From assembly GCA_015486505.1 (NCBI GenBank), contig WFRP01000145.1, positions 1 through 14,485 of the forward strand: a stretch of 14,485 nt of DNA, read 5' to 3'. Positions 1 through 6,392 of the stretch are shown here, piece by piece (the stretch's first letter is position 1; every line of letters starts with the position of its first letter). A program made the translations under genes and the position numbers. Below the pieces are notes generated by a model. That model had not been told where the DNA came from. It saw nothing but the letters and a program-made list of their open reading frames with translations, and searched no databases. Source of the DNA: Pseudomonadota bacterium (GTDB lineage Bacteria; Desulfobacterota; Anaeroferrophillalia; Anaeroferrophillales; Tharpellaceae).

Positions 1-248
1 AAGCGCATTGAGAGATTATACTCTCCAGCCCATTCCACATATTCAAGATCTTTTCCTTCTAGATCTTCAGCACACCAACCTTTGATAAATTCTTTTGAAG
101 TAATCCTATATTTATCTTCAAATTTAGAAAGCCGTTTTTCTGCAAGTTTCATACTATATTTCAGGCGCAAAGTTTCAGTTTCCAAGGCTTCAACAAGAAA
201 TTTGATAGCTTTATCCGGCATATCTGTTTTTAATATGATTTCAGGCAT
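1..248 (-). CDS. Small hypothetical protein, possible antitoxin (cut by left edge)
   Basis: This is the N-terminal 82 residues of a minus-strand gene that continues beyond the left edge. It begins MPEIILKTDMPDKAIKF and stays open to base 1. I chose the ATG at 246-248 because GGAG lies 6 bases upstream; an in-frame ATG at 258-260 would add MEKK but has no good ribosome binding site. The visible part is charged and mostly helical (KLAEKRLSKFEDKY), ending in an acidic DLEGKDLEYVEW stretch, with no signal peptide or membrane segment. Proteins of this size and composition often pair with a small toxin, and three TA cassettes follow on the same strand, so an antitoxin role is plausible. I do not recognise the family with certainty, and the partner gene would lie outside the window. 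Confidence 0.6.
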   Translation of the reverse strand, partial: MPEIILKTDMPDKAIKFLVEALETETLRLKYSMKLAEKRLSKFEDKYRITSKEFIKGWCAEDLEGKDLEYVEWAGEYNLSMR

Positions 249-260
249 TTTCTTCTCCAT

Positions 261-684
261 ATTTCCGTTCCCGAAGGGAAACCATTGCTTATCTGCTTTT
301 GTCCAGCACATAATTATAGATTGGGTATTTTCAACAAATAATATATTCGTAAAGAGTTCTTTTTTCACTAATCAGTTACGCGTGCAAACGCAGAACTATT
401 GTAATAATTGGGGTCAGAGTAAAATTAAATTGTCAACAACTTTGCTGGCACAAAATTGCCGCGAGCCCAGCATCAACCGCCCGAAAGTGACCGACGGGAG
501 TTGCACACCACCAATAACTGGCCGCCGTTTTCAAGGAAATTAATCGGGGTCGAAATTAATCGTGAATTAATCGGGGTCAGACCCCGTTTTTTATTGAATT
601 AATCGGGGTCAGACCCCGTTTTTTATGATGCCGTTTTTTATGCGCAAGTCTCCTCAACTTGTGAGCAGGCAGGTTACCCATTAC
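261..684. other. Gene-free stretch with REP-like hairpins
   Basis: No credible gene is present on either strand; the open frame across 82-543 on the plus strand is an antisense shadow plus intergenic sequence. The left half (261-410) is AT-rich and probably holds the promoter of the gene at 1-248, but I could not fix clear -35 and -10 boxes. From 411 onward the sequence carries repeated GGGGTCAG cores (about 414, 545, 573, 605), described as a separate repeat entry. Confidence 0.6.
538..626 (+). repeat. REP-like tandem palindromes
   Basis: Two identical 31-base units occupy 564-594 and 596-626. Each starts GAATTAATC, contains the palindrome CGGGGTCAGACCCCG, and ends in six T and AT. A truncated copy of the left part lies at 538-551, and a CCGTTTTTTATG tail reappears at about 631-642. 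Each palindrome can fold into a short GC stem followed by a T tract, so it resembles an intrinsic terminator on the plus strand, although no plus-strand gene ends here. Related GGGGTCAG cores occur at 1377 and 2325, and the same core on the other strand at 2404-2415. Palindromes of this kind are the usual substrates of REP-associated tyrosine transposases, and a relic of one lies at 3167-3265. Confidence 0.8.
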
Positions 685-1038
685 CTACAACGCTCTTGGT
701 TCAATGAGTAGGTGCACACCTGATAATATTTCTTTTAACCTCTCACTATTTACCTTACCTATTTTTTCAAAAAGATCACTTTTGTCTACGGTATAAATTT
801 GAGTGATATTTACGACGCTTTTCTTTGGGAGATTTGCTTCTCCTTTTTTTAGCACTACATTGCCGGGAGCAAGACCCCTTTTTAGGTTCGATGTGAGTGC
901 GCACATTACAACCGTATTAATATTACTGGAGTTGAATAGATTGTTTTGGATAACAATATGGGGATGTCTGTATCCTGGTGCTGAACCAGTGGGGTTCCCA
1001 AGATTGACCCAGTATATTTCTCCTTGTTCTATTACCAT
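685..1038 (-). CDS. MazF/PemK-family endoribonuclease toxin
   Basis: The 117-residue product has the MazF/PemK plan: N-terminal GEIYWVNLG (residues 6-14), the YRHPHIVIQN stretch (23-32) matching the family's RP-containing beta strand, an LTSN motif near 48-51, and a C-terminal QIYTVDKSDLFEKIGK segment. The length is normal for the family. MazF-type toxins cleave mRNA at short sequences and are held inactive by their cognate antitoxin. Here the second motif reads R-H-P rather than R-P. The start ATG (1036-1038) overlaps the last 7 bases of the antitoxin gene, which indicates a co-transcribed, translationally coupled cassette. The target sequence cannot be read from the protein. Confidence 0.9.
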   Translation of the reverse strand: MVIEQGEIYWVNLGNPTGSAPGYRHPHIVIQNNLFNSSNINTVVMCALTSNLKRGLAPGNVVLKKGEANLPKKSVVNITQIYTVDKSDLFEKIGKVNSERLKEILSGVHLLIEPRAL

Positions 1039-1292
1039 AATTCTTGCTCAAGTTTCCGGGCCTGCTTTTTACGCATTTGACTTTGGATTTTAATTTCTTC
1101 AGAATCTGGATGGTCATTGAATGCATTGTTGATTTGAGAAAGAAGGTTATGGCTCTTCTTTTTTTCAATAAAATCTTGAACAGCCATAACAAACAACCTG
1201 CTTCTAGAAACGTGCATCTCACCTGCTAACTTATTTACTTCTTTGAATAATTCTTCCTGCATTGATATGGCTGTTTTTATGCTGGTTGCCAT
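1032..1292 (-). CDS. Ribbon-helix-helix (MazE/CopG-like) antitoxin
   Basis: This 86-residue protein begins MATSIKTAISMQEELFKEVNKLAGEMH-type sequence: a short basic beta strand, then two helices with a VSRSRLFVMAVQDFIEKKK segment at 28-46. This is the ribbon-helix-helix DNA-binding fold of CopG/MazE-like antitoxins. The C-terminal tail is highly charged and would neutralise the MazF-like toxin encoded immediately downstream. The start is well supported by an AAGGAGG ribosome binding site (1300-1306, read on the minus strand) 7 bases from the ATG. A promoter with a palindromic flank lies at 1328-1356, so autoregulation by the antitoxin or the complex is expected. Confidence 0.88.
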   Translation of the reverse strand: MATSIKTAISMQEELFKEVNKLAGEMHVSRSRLFVMAVQDFIEKKKSHNLLSQINNAFNDHPDSEEIKIQSQMRKKQARKLEQELW

Positions 1293-1327
1293 GATGAAGC
1301 CTCCTTATGAATATTTGTCACACTTAC

Positions 1328-1356
1328 AGTATGACTACAAATTATACTAATGTCAA
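1328..1356 (-). promoter_or_regulatory. Sigma-70-type promoter and likely operator of RHH/MazF cassette
   Basis: Read on the minus strand, TTGACA (1351-1356) is followed after 17 bases by CATACT (1328-1333). The promoter region also contains the inverted repeat AGTAT...ATACT (1328-1332 and 1344-1348), a plausible binding site for the ribbon-helix-helix antitoxin. It lies 36 bases upstream of the antitoxin ATG. Confidence 0.6.
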
Positions 1357-1370
1357 TACCAAAGGAGAAG

Positions 1371-1389
1371 AAAAAAGGGGTCAGGCCCC
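1371..1389 (-). terminator. REP-like hairpin with T tract after the PemK-like gene
   Basis: On the minus strand GGGG-CCTGA-CCCC (1389 to 1377) is followed by six T (1376-1371). The hairpin sits about 58 bases past the stop of the PemK-like toxin gene and could end its transcript. The same GGGGTCAG core occurs in the other REP-like units, so this is probably a repeat co-opted as a terminator. Confidence 0.5.
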
Positions 1390-1446
1390 AATTCTTCCAA
1401 TTATTTTTGTCAGGTGAAGATCTGGGACGGGATGGTCAAGGCAGGG

Positions 1447-1809
1447 TCAAGCTTTAATAGTTTGTTTACCAGTTACCCATTTAGCAATTTTTTGTTTAAT
1501 GGCAGCAAGACGATCTGAAGAAATCTGGCCAATACTTCCCAATAAAATTCTTTCCTCCACAACTGCAAGCCTGCTTACTCGAATTACGCTGTCCGACTTT
1601 AAACCGGTTTGTACGAAATCAGAATTATCGGTAGTTACTGTTTCATCTAATTCGGGAATTTCTTGATGAACCTGTGAAGATATCATGCAAATAAGCCAGT
1701 CACGATGACGCCCCGGTAATTTGCGAAGGATAAGAGCTGGCCGTAGTTTTCCTTGCTGCTGATCAGTTTGAGGAAATTTAAAGAGAATTATCTGGCCTTC
1801 GGCAATCAT
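1447..1809 (-). CDS. PemK/MazF-like toxin
   Basis: The 120-residue product belongs to the PemK/MazF-like family: EGQIILFKFPQTD (4-16), KLRPALILRK with the conserved R-P pair at 23-24, a beta strand ending in MISSQ (42-46), and a C-terminal SRLAVVEERILLGSIGQIS segment. It probably acts as an mRNA-cleaving toxin controlled by the DUF2281-type protein encoded just upstream. The two genes share ATGA (1806-1809), which indicates translational coupling. It is only distantly similar to the other MazF-like toxin at 685-1038, so the two pairs look like separate acquisitions and not a recent duplication. Confidence 0.85.
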   Translation of the reverse strand: MIAEGQIILFKFPQTDQQQGKLRPALILRKLPGRHRDWLICMISSQVHQEIPELDETVTTDNSDFVQTGLKSDSVIRVSRLAVVEERILLGSIGQISSDRLAAIKQKIAKWVTGKQTIKA

Positions 1810-2018
1810 GCGGAGGATTCCTTAAGGTCTTTGATGGAGTAGGACGTATCTTCCTCTTCCAGCCCTCGCATAGCAGCGGTGAGTGAAAAATCATTCCATT
1901 CATGTTTACTTTGCATTACCGACTTGCTATGCAGGTATTCTACAAAGTCAAGAACTTCGATCTGCTTTATTTTCGGCAATGCTTCTACATGGTGAATTAT
2001 TTTTTTCGCAAGATTCAT
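1806..2018 (-). CDS. DUF2281-type antitoxin
   Basis: The 70-residue protein starts MNLAKKIIHHVEALPKIKQ and continues with EVLDFVEYLHSK. This matches the short helical DUF2281 family found as the antitoxin partner of PemK-like and PIN toxins. I chose the ATG at 2016-2018 because AGGAG lies 8 bases upstream; an in-frame start at 2076-2078 would add 20 residues unlike the family. The C-terminal half is acidic (MRGLEEEDTSYSIKDLKES) and is a likely toxin-binding tail. It overlaps the toxin gene by 4 bases. Confidence 0.82.
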   Translation of the reverse strand: MNLAKKIIHHVEALPKIKQIEVLDFVEYLHSKSVMQSKHEWNDFSLTAAMRGLEEEDTSYSIKDLKESSA

Positions 2019-2064
2019 GGCTCTATCTCCTGATCCGGCAGAAACTTCCGAATTCGTTTTGGAA

Positions 2065-2094
2065 ATTATCAACCCCAAACTTCTCTTACTTCAA
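2065..2094 (-). promoter_or_regulatory. Possible promoter of the DUF2281/PemK-like cassette
   Basis: On the minus strand TTGAAG (2089-2094) and GATAAT (2065-2070) are separated by 18 bases and lie 47 bases upstream of the chosen antitoxin start. The match is moderate. A second AT-rich candidate lies farther upstream, near 2105-2135. Confidence 0.35.
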
Positions 2095-2446
2095 TAAAAA
2101 TAATACCATATTTTTTCAACAAAGTCGAGTCGTTAGTACCTTACAGGTTATTTTCTGCACAAAAAAACAAGATTTAATAATCAGAAAATGTTCTGATAAG
2201 AGTACTTATTTGCGACCAGCGGAAGTGCCCTTGGGTACGGGCCGCAAGGCCCTGTTTGGGTTGCGGGGATTGTTCCCGCATTAGAACTTAAGCTGGATAT
2301 TTTATATAACGAATCGGCAGTCAATGGGGTCAGATTTGATTACTCTCTTTTGAACCAGACCCTTTTGCCGCTCTTGCTTTTTTAATTAGTGGAGAAATTG
2401 GGGGGGGCTGACCCCAATTTCTCCACAATTTCTCCAATTTCTCAGA
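2095..2446. other. Gene-free stretch with several hairpins
   Basis: I see no gene here. The stretch holds two adjacent hairpins: GGGCC-GCAA-GGCCC (2239-2252, with a GNRA-type tetraloop) and TGCGGG...CCCGCA (2262-2280). It also holds a degenerate GGGGTCAG core at about 2325 and a larger REP-like inverted repeat at 2391-2424. The paired hairpins look like a decayed repeat or a structured RNA element, but I cannot assign them to a known class. Confidence 0.5.
2391..2424. repeat. 13-bp inverted repeat with REP-like core after vapC
   Basis: GGAGAAATTGGGG (2391-2403) and CCCCAATTTCTCC (2412-2424) are perfect inverted copies around an 8-base loop. The right part, read on the minus strand, contains the GGGGTCAG core of the other REP-like units. 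It begins 22 bases past the VapC stop and could stabilise or end that transcript, though no clear T tract follows. Confidence 0.75.
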
Positions 2447-2854
2447 TTAGATTTGCCCTTCCCAGATAGTCTGAACGTGTGGATAGTTAAGAATTTTGTC
2501 ATCCCTGGTGATAAGAGGCAACCCCATGGTCATCGCCGTCGCCGTGATAATTCGATCTGCAGGATCGGGATGAAATTGTCCCGGCAAGGTTACGGAGCGC
2601 AGGCTTATTGTGTTATCGACCGGCTTGAAACGGACAAAAGGTAAATCTTCTGTTTTGCGCACCCAGTCTCTGATGTCAATCGAAAGTTCTAATCTTCCTT
2701 TTTCAACCAGCAGGGCAACCTCCCATGTGGATATCGATGAAATAATAATGCCTTTTTCAGTGACGGCCTGATCAATAGCTTGTTTGGCACAAATTGAAAG
2801 ATTTTCAGGATTACTGATCCACCATAGCCAGACATGCGTGTCCAGGACAATCAT
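2447..2854 (-). CDS. vapC: VapC-type PIN-domain ribonuclease toxin
   Basis: The 135-residue product is a complete PIN domain. The acidic metal-binding residues are present: D5 in MIVLDTHVWLWW, E45 in ISTWEVALL, D97/D100 in HPDPADRIITATA and D118 in LITRDDKIL. The family cleaves RNA, commonly tRNA or rRNA, using divalent metal. I chose the ATG at 2852-2854 because GGGAGG lies 7 bases upstream; the longer reading would need a TTG at 2867-2869. The ATG overlaps the stop of the upstream antitoxin gene in an ATGA junction. The DTHVWLWW start fits the subgroup usually paired with Phd/YefM-type antitoxins, and that is the partner here. Confidence 0.92.
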   Translation of the reverse strand: MIVLDTHVWLWWISNPENLSICAKQAIDQAVTEKGIIISSISTWEVALLVEKGRLELSIDIRDWVRKTEDLPFVRFKPVDNTISLRSVTLPGQFHPDPADRIITATAMTMGLPLITRDDKILNYPHVQTIWEGQI

Positions 2855-3084
2855 TTTAAAACCTCCCAATCATCCTCTCCGACAGGTTTGAAGGGGTCAT
2901 CGTAACGGATAACGGAATTTCGTAACTCTTCTAAAATGATATGGGGTTCATCTCTGAAAGGAGAAATTTTAATTACCGGTTTTGCATGATCTGTAATAAT
3001 CAAATCCTGGCCCTGCTCCTGAATTAGACGAAAATATTTAAGAGCTTGTGGCTTGAAAGCTGATTTAGAAATAAAATTTGCCAT
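2851..3084 (-). CDS. Phd/YefM-family antitoxin
   Basis: This 77-residue protein has the Phd/YefM arrangement: an N-terminal FKPQALKYFRLIQEQG helix region, then DLIITDHAKPVIKISPF (27-43), matching the family's 'I T x x G x P V A v l' strand. The acidic C-terminal tail (YDDPFKPVGEDDWEVLK) would wrap and block the VapC active site. AGGAG lies 6 bases upstream of the ATG. The gene overlaps vapC by 4 bases. A long inverted repeat at 3114-3151, just upstream, is the probable operator for autoregulation. Confidence 0.87.
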   Translation of the reverse strand: MANFISKSAFKPQALKYFRLIQEQGQDLIITDHAKPVIKISPFRDEPHIILEELRNSVIRYDDPFKPVGEDDWEVLK

Positions 3085-3113
3085 GAGTTTCTCCTGTTGT
3101 CCCTCACTTAACC

Positions 3114-3157
3114 GGTTATTTGTGACCTTGTTACCATAGTCATAAATAACCTGTCAA
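3114..3157 (-). promoter_or_regulatory. Operator and -35 element of the VapC cassette
   Basis: A 13-base inverted repeat with one mismatch (3114-3126 and 3139-3151, outer arms GGTTATTT and AAATAACC) surrounds a 12-base centre. A perfect TTGACA (minus strand, 3152-3157) touches its upstream edge, so the palindrome would cover the -10 region. No good -10 hexamer is visible at normal spacing. This is the expected layout for conditional repression by the toxin-antitoxin complex. Confidence 0.6.
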
Positions 3158-3166
3158 AGAAAAAAG

Positions 3167-3265
3167 TGCCCGTACCGGGTTCATTTCAATATATCGCTGA
3201 CAGGTAAAAAGGCAGGTTTCTTGATCATGGCTGGCGAGTTTGCAGGTCGGCAACGATTTCCTGTA
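3167..3265 (-). pseudogene. Relic of a REP-associated tyrosine transposase (C-terminal part)
   Basis: A minus-strand frame reads SHDQETCLFTCQRYIEMNPVRA. This closely matches the 'YLLTCxRYIELNPVRAG' signature near the C-terminus of IS200-like REP-associated transposases (Y1_Tnp family, TnpA-REP/RAYT). The HUH motif, the catalytic Tyr region and the normal end are all missing, and the frame stops 9 residues after the signature, so it is a dead fragment. In an overlapping frame (stop at 3225-3227) another plausible remnant reads FLLAEKHHHNLQEIVADL, suggesting more than one decayed coding piece here. The intact enzyme may once have mobilised the GGGGTCAG palindromes scattered to the left. Confidence 0.72.
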
Positions 3266-3304
3266 AGTTGTGGTGATGCTTTTCTGCAAGCAAAAAACGG
3301 GGAC

Positions 3305-3342
3305 AAAAAAAGAGAGAGCAGATTTCTCCACTCTCTCTTTTT
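3305..3342 (-). terminator. Intrinsic terminator of htpG
   Basis: AAAAAGAGAGAG (3307-3318) and CTCTCTCTTTTT (3331-3342) form a perfect 12-base inverted repeat. Read on the minus strand it gives a GAGAGAG/CTCTCTC stem followed by seven T, about 65 bases past the htpG stop. The plus strand also ends in T, so it may work in both directions. Confidence 0.75.
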
Positions 3343-3407
3343 CATTAACAATCAAACCAAAAGTCAACCATCCAAAAGTCAACCATTATGACGAACCGGT
3401 GACCAGT

Positions 3408-5360
3408 TTAAGCTGAAACCGCCTTGAGCATCAAGTTGGTCAAACGGTTACAGAAGGTCTCCGGTGAAACCACTTTGGAGCCTTCGGTCAGAAGGGCCTG
3501 ATCATAAAGCAGTTCAGCGAACTCTTTCAGGATATCACTCTCACCTTTGCTGTCATAAAGTTCGCGCATTTTCTGCAGCAGTTCATGATTGGCATTGATT
3601 TCCAGAACCCGCTTACTGGGCGGCACCGGCTGGTTGGCGGCTTTCAATATCCGCTCCATACTCGCGCTCATATCATGTTCGCCAGCAACCAGACAAACCG
3701 GGCTTCCGGTCAAACGCTGGGAGAGCTTGACATCCGCGACCTTGGCATCGCCTAAACTCTTTTTGATGAATTTGATCAGTTCGGAAAACTCATCCGCAAG
3801 TTTTTTCTCCTGCTCTTCACTCTCTTTTTTCTCATCTTCACTCTGCAGGTCGACATCACCTTTGACGACGGATTTCAATTTTTTCCCTTTATACTCATTT
3901 AGGCCCTGAATCACCCACTCATCAACCGGGTCGGTCAACAGCAACACTTCAAAGTTTTTCTCTTTAAAAACTTCAAGATGGGGCGAAGCGATCAGGACAT
4001 CGCGCTCTTCGCCGGTGATATAGTAGATCTCCTTCTGGGCTTCCGGCATTCTGTCAATGTATTCCTGAAGGGTTGTCAGCTCATCTCCAGCCGTCGAGGG
4101 ACATAACAGCAGATCGGAAATCGCTTCTCTATTCTCAAAATCGCTGTGCAGCCCCTCTTTAAGTACCTGACCGAAAACCGACCAGAATTTTTCATAGGTT
4201 TCACGCTCATCCTTGAGCATGGCGGCCAGGCGTTCAAGAACTTTTTTCACCAGATTCTTTTTAATCTTGCCGACAATCCGGTCCTGCTGCAGAATCTCGC
4301 GTGAGACATTAAGAGAGATATCGGCGGAATCAACCACGCCCTTCACAAAACGCATATAAACCGGCAGCAGTTCTTCACAGTTGTCCATAATAAAGACATT
4401 GCGCACATAAAGCTGCATGCCCGATTTATTCTCCGGCGTAAAGAGATCAAACGGCGCCTGGGACGGAATAAACATCAAAGCGTTATATTCGAGAATACCC
4501 TCCGCATTCAGATGAATAATATCGAGCGGATCATTCCAGTCATGCGACAGGTGTTTATAGAACTCTTTGTACTCCTCATCCTTGACTTCACTCTTACGCT
4601 TATTCCACAGCGGCTTCATCGAATTTAAGGTCTCGGTTTCGATCTTTTTAATCGGCTCGGCCCCTTCAATCGGTTTGCCTTCATCATCCTTGGGAATCTC
4701 CTGCCGCTCAATATCCATCTCTATCGGATAAGTAACAAAGTCGGAATATTTTTTCACCGTCGAGCGGACAACCCACTCTTTGGTATAATCCTGGTCTTCA
4801 TTTTCAGAAGTTTCACGGAGATAAAGAGTAACTTTGGTGCCGCGTTCAGCCTGATCACACTCTTCGATGGTATAGCTGCCGTCACCTTTTGACTCCCAAC
4901 GCCAGGCCTTATCCGACCCGGCGGCCCGGCTCGTCAGAACCACGCGCTCAGCCACCATGAAACTCGAATAAAAACCAACCCCGAACTGCCCGATTAAATC
5001 CACATTTGCATCAGCTTTATCTTTATTAGCGGAAAGAGCTTCAACAAAACCTTTGGTGCCGGATTTGGCAATAGTTCCCAGATTTTCGATAATTTCTTCC
5101 CGGGTCATACCGATACCGTTATCGATGACCGAAATTGTCCGCTCTTTTTCATCGGTTTCAATCCGGATTTTAAACTCGGTATCGTCGCCCAGAATAGATT
5201 GATCGGTCTGACTCTTGAATTTCAGTTTGTCCAGCGCGTCGGAAGCATTGGAGATAAGTTCGCGCAGGAAAATCTCTTTGTGGGAATAGAGGGAGTGGAT
5301 TATCAAATCCAACAACTGCTGAATCTCAGTTTCAAACTGCATAGTCTCTTTCTTACTCAT
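3408..5360 (-). CDS. htpG: Hsp90-family molecular chaperone HtpG
   Basis: HtpG is the bacterial Hsp90, a cytoplasmic ATP-dependent dimeric chaperone that remodels client proteins. The 650-residue product has the full family length. The N-terminal ATP-binding domain shows the Bergerat motifs FLRELISNASDALDKLKF (31-48, with E34 and N38), DNGIGM (80-85), GTIAKSGT (95-102) and IGQFGVGFYSS (123-133). The middle domain carries NVSREILQQD with the catalytic-loop Arg. The C-terminal dimerisation part ends normally. I chose the ATG at 5358-5360 (MSKKETMQFETE) as the usual family start; a GTG at 5364-5366 would add two residues and is equally close to the GGAGAGGA ribosome binding site. It is a stand-alone gene with its own promoter and terminator. 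Confidence 0.98.
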   Translation of the reverse strand: MSKKETMQFETEIQQLLDLIIHSLYSHKEIFLRELISNASDALDKLKFKSQTDQSILGDDTEFKIRIETDEKERTISVIDNGIGMTREEIIENLGTIAKSGTKGFVEALSANKDKADANVDLIGQFGVGFYSSFMVAERVVLTSRAAGSDKAWRWESKGDGSYTIEECDQAERGTKVTLYLRETSENEDQDYTKEWVVRSTVKKYSDFVTYPIEMDIERQEIPKDDEGKPIEGAEPIKKIETETLNSMKPLWNKRKSEVKDEEYKEFYKHLSHDWNDPLDIIHLNAEGILEYNALMFIPSQAPFDLFTPENKSGMQLYVRNVFIMDNCEELLPVYMRFVKGVVDSADISLNVSREILQQDRIVGKIKKNLVKKVLERLAAMLKDERETYEKFWSVFGQVLKEGLHSDFENREAISDLLLCPSTAGDELTTLQEYIDRMPEAQKEIYYITGEERDVLIASPHLEVFKEKNFEVLLLTDPVDEWVIQGLNEYKGKKLKSVVKGDVDLQSEDEKKESEEQEKKLADEFSELIKFIKKSLGDAKVADVKLSQRLTGSPVCLVAGEHDMSASMERILKAANQPVPPSKRVLEINANHELLQKMRELYDSKGESDILKEFAELLYDQALLTEGSKVVSPETFCNRLTNLMLKAVSA

Positions 5361-5433
5361 TGGCACATTTCCTCTCCGGTTAGTTATAATGTTAAAGTAA
5401 GGTTAATTGTTTCCAGATGTAAATTCAGTTGCC

Positions 5434-5462
5434 AAGATATTTATGACCCAGTTAATTGTCAA
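5434..5462 (-). promoter_or_regulatory. Promoter of htpG
   Basis: On the minus strand TTGACA (5457-5462) is separated by 17 bases from TATCTT (5434-5439). The leading CCCTTGACA partly resembles the -35 of heat-shock sigma-32 promoters, but the -10 does not clearly show the CCCAT-type sequence, so heat-shock control is only a possibility. It lies about 73 bases upstream of the start codon. Confidence 0.5.
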
Positions 5463-5554
5463 GGGGAGATTTGTGAGAATTTCGACAAGGTTCGCATAAA
5501 AACAGAGAGATTGACATTGATAAACATCGATAGTAAAGAACAGTAGTTATAGTC

Positions 5555-5594
5555 GGTACTGTACTGTACGGTACGGTACGGTACGGTGCGGTAC
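5555..5594. repeat. Tandem GGTAC pentamer repeat (8 copies)
   Basis: Eight pentamers stand head to tail: GGTAC, TGTAC, TGTAC, GGTAC three times, GGTGC, GGTAC. The core GTAC is self-complementary, so the tract can also fold on itself. It sits in the 278-base divergent region between htpG and the permease gene, 45 bases before the permease start, where slippage could change promoter or leader spacing. Confidence 0.9.
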
Positions 5595-5638
5595 GGGCTT
5601 TATCTCATTAAAAAATCCGAGATCTGACATCTTGAATC

Positions 5639-6376
5639 ATGCCGCAATATTTCATCCTTTTTCTGGTCGGACTGGTCGCCGGCTGCCTTAATGTTATTGC
5701 CGGCGGCGGCTCTTTTCTGACGATCCCGCTGCTGATTTTTATGGGCCTGCCGCCGGTGATTGCCAACGGCACCAACCGGGTCGGCATTCTCTGTCAAAAT
5801 ATTGCCGCCTCCTGGAGTTTTCAGCGCCATAAGGTTGTTGACTGGCGCTACGTCCGCTGGGCCACTGTACCGGCAGTAATCGGGGCCTTGATCGGTTCTA
5901 AGGTTGCGGTCATAATCGGCGATGCGATGTTCAAAAACATCCTTGCCACCTTAATGATTGTCGTAACCTTATGGACCCTCTGGGATCCGCTGAAAAAGAA
6001 ATTTGCCAAAGAGAGCGCCAAACCCTTCAACCGAAGCGCTCTGGTTGTTGGATTTTTTTTCGTCGGCATCTACGGCGGTTTTGTGCAGGCCGGAGTCGGT
6101 TTTCTGGTTCTGGCGGCAACAACGATGGCGGGCCTTGACCTGGTTAAAGGCAACGCGGTTAAAGTTTTAAGCATTCTGGCCTATACCATAATTTCACTGA
6201 TAATTTTTGCCCTGGAAGGCAAAATAGACTGGACTCTGGGACTGGTTCTTGCCGGCGGCACCATGCTCGGCAGCCAGATCGGAGTGCATCTTACGGTCTT
6301 AAAAGGCCATAAATGGATCAAAAAGGTAGTCACGATCACAGTTATAATTATGGCGATCAAATTGATAATCTCTTAA
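5639..6376 (+). CDS. TauE/SafE-family membrane permease (DUF81)
   Basis: The 245-residue, very hydrophobic protein matches the TauE/SafE family of inner-membrane transporters, linked in characterised cases to export of sulfite, sulfoacetate or other organosulfur anions. The two internally related halves are visible: GLVAGCLNVIAGGGSFLTIP (11-30) with the NGTNRVGILCQN loop, and GIYGGFVQAGVGFLVLA in the second half. Seven or eight membrane segments are likely, the first starting directly at the N-terminus. The ribosome binding site is weak. cinA follows 16 bases after the stop and may be co-transcribed. The substrate cannot be inferred; a sulfur-linked role would suit a sulfur-metabolising host but is only a guess. 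Confidence 0.9.
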   Translation: MPQYFILFLVGLVAGCLNVIAGGGSFLTIPLLIFMGLPPVIANGTNRVGILCQNIAASWSFQRHKVVDWRYVRWATVPAVIGALIGSKVAVIIGDAMFKNILATLMIVVTLWTLWDPLKKKFAKESAKPFNRSALVVGFFFVGIYGGFVQAGVGFLVLAATTMAGLDLVKGNAVKVLSILAYTIISLIIFALEGKIDWTLGLVLAGGTMLGSQIGVHLTVLKGHKWIKKVVTITVIIMAIKLIIS

Positions 6377-6392
6377 CCCGAGCGAAAAAAAT

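Noticed and set aside
82..543. Plus-strand open frame of 153 codons
   Set aside because: Its first part is antisense to the better supported minus-strand gene, and the rest crosses intergenic repeats; the protein has no recognisable pattern.
564..626. REP palindromes as terminators of the minus-strand MazF-like gene
   Set aside because: The T tract lies on the plus-strand side; on the minus strand the stem follows an A tract and has no T tract after it.
2239..2280. Group II intron fragment or integron attC site
   Set aside because: Neither a domain V-like sequence nor attC core sites are visible; only two generic hairpins.
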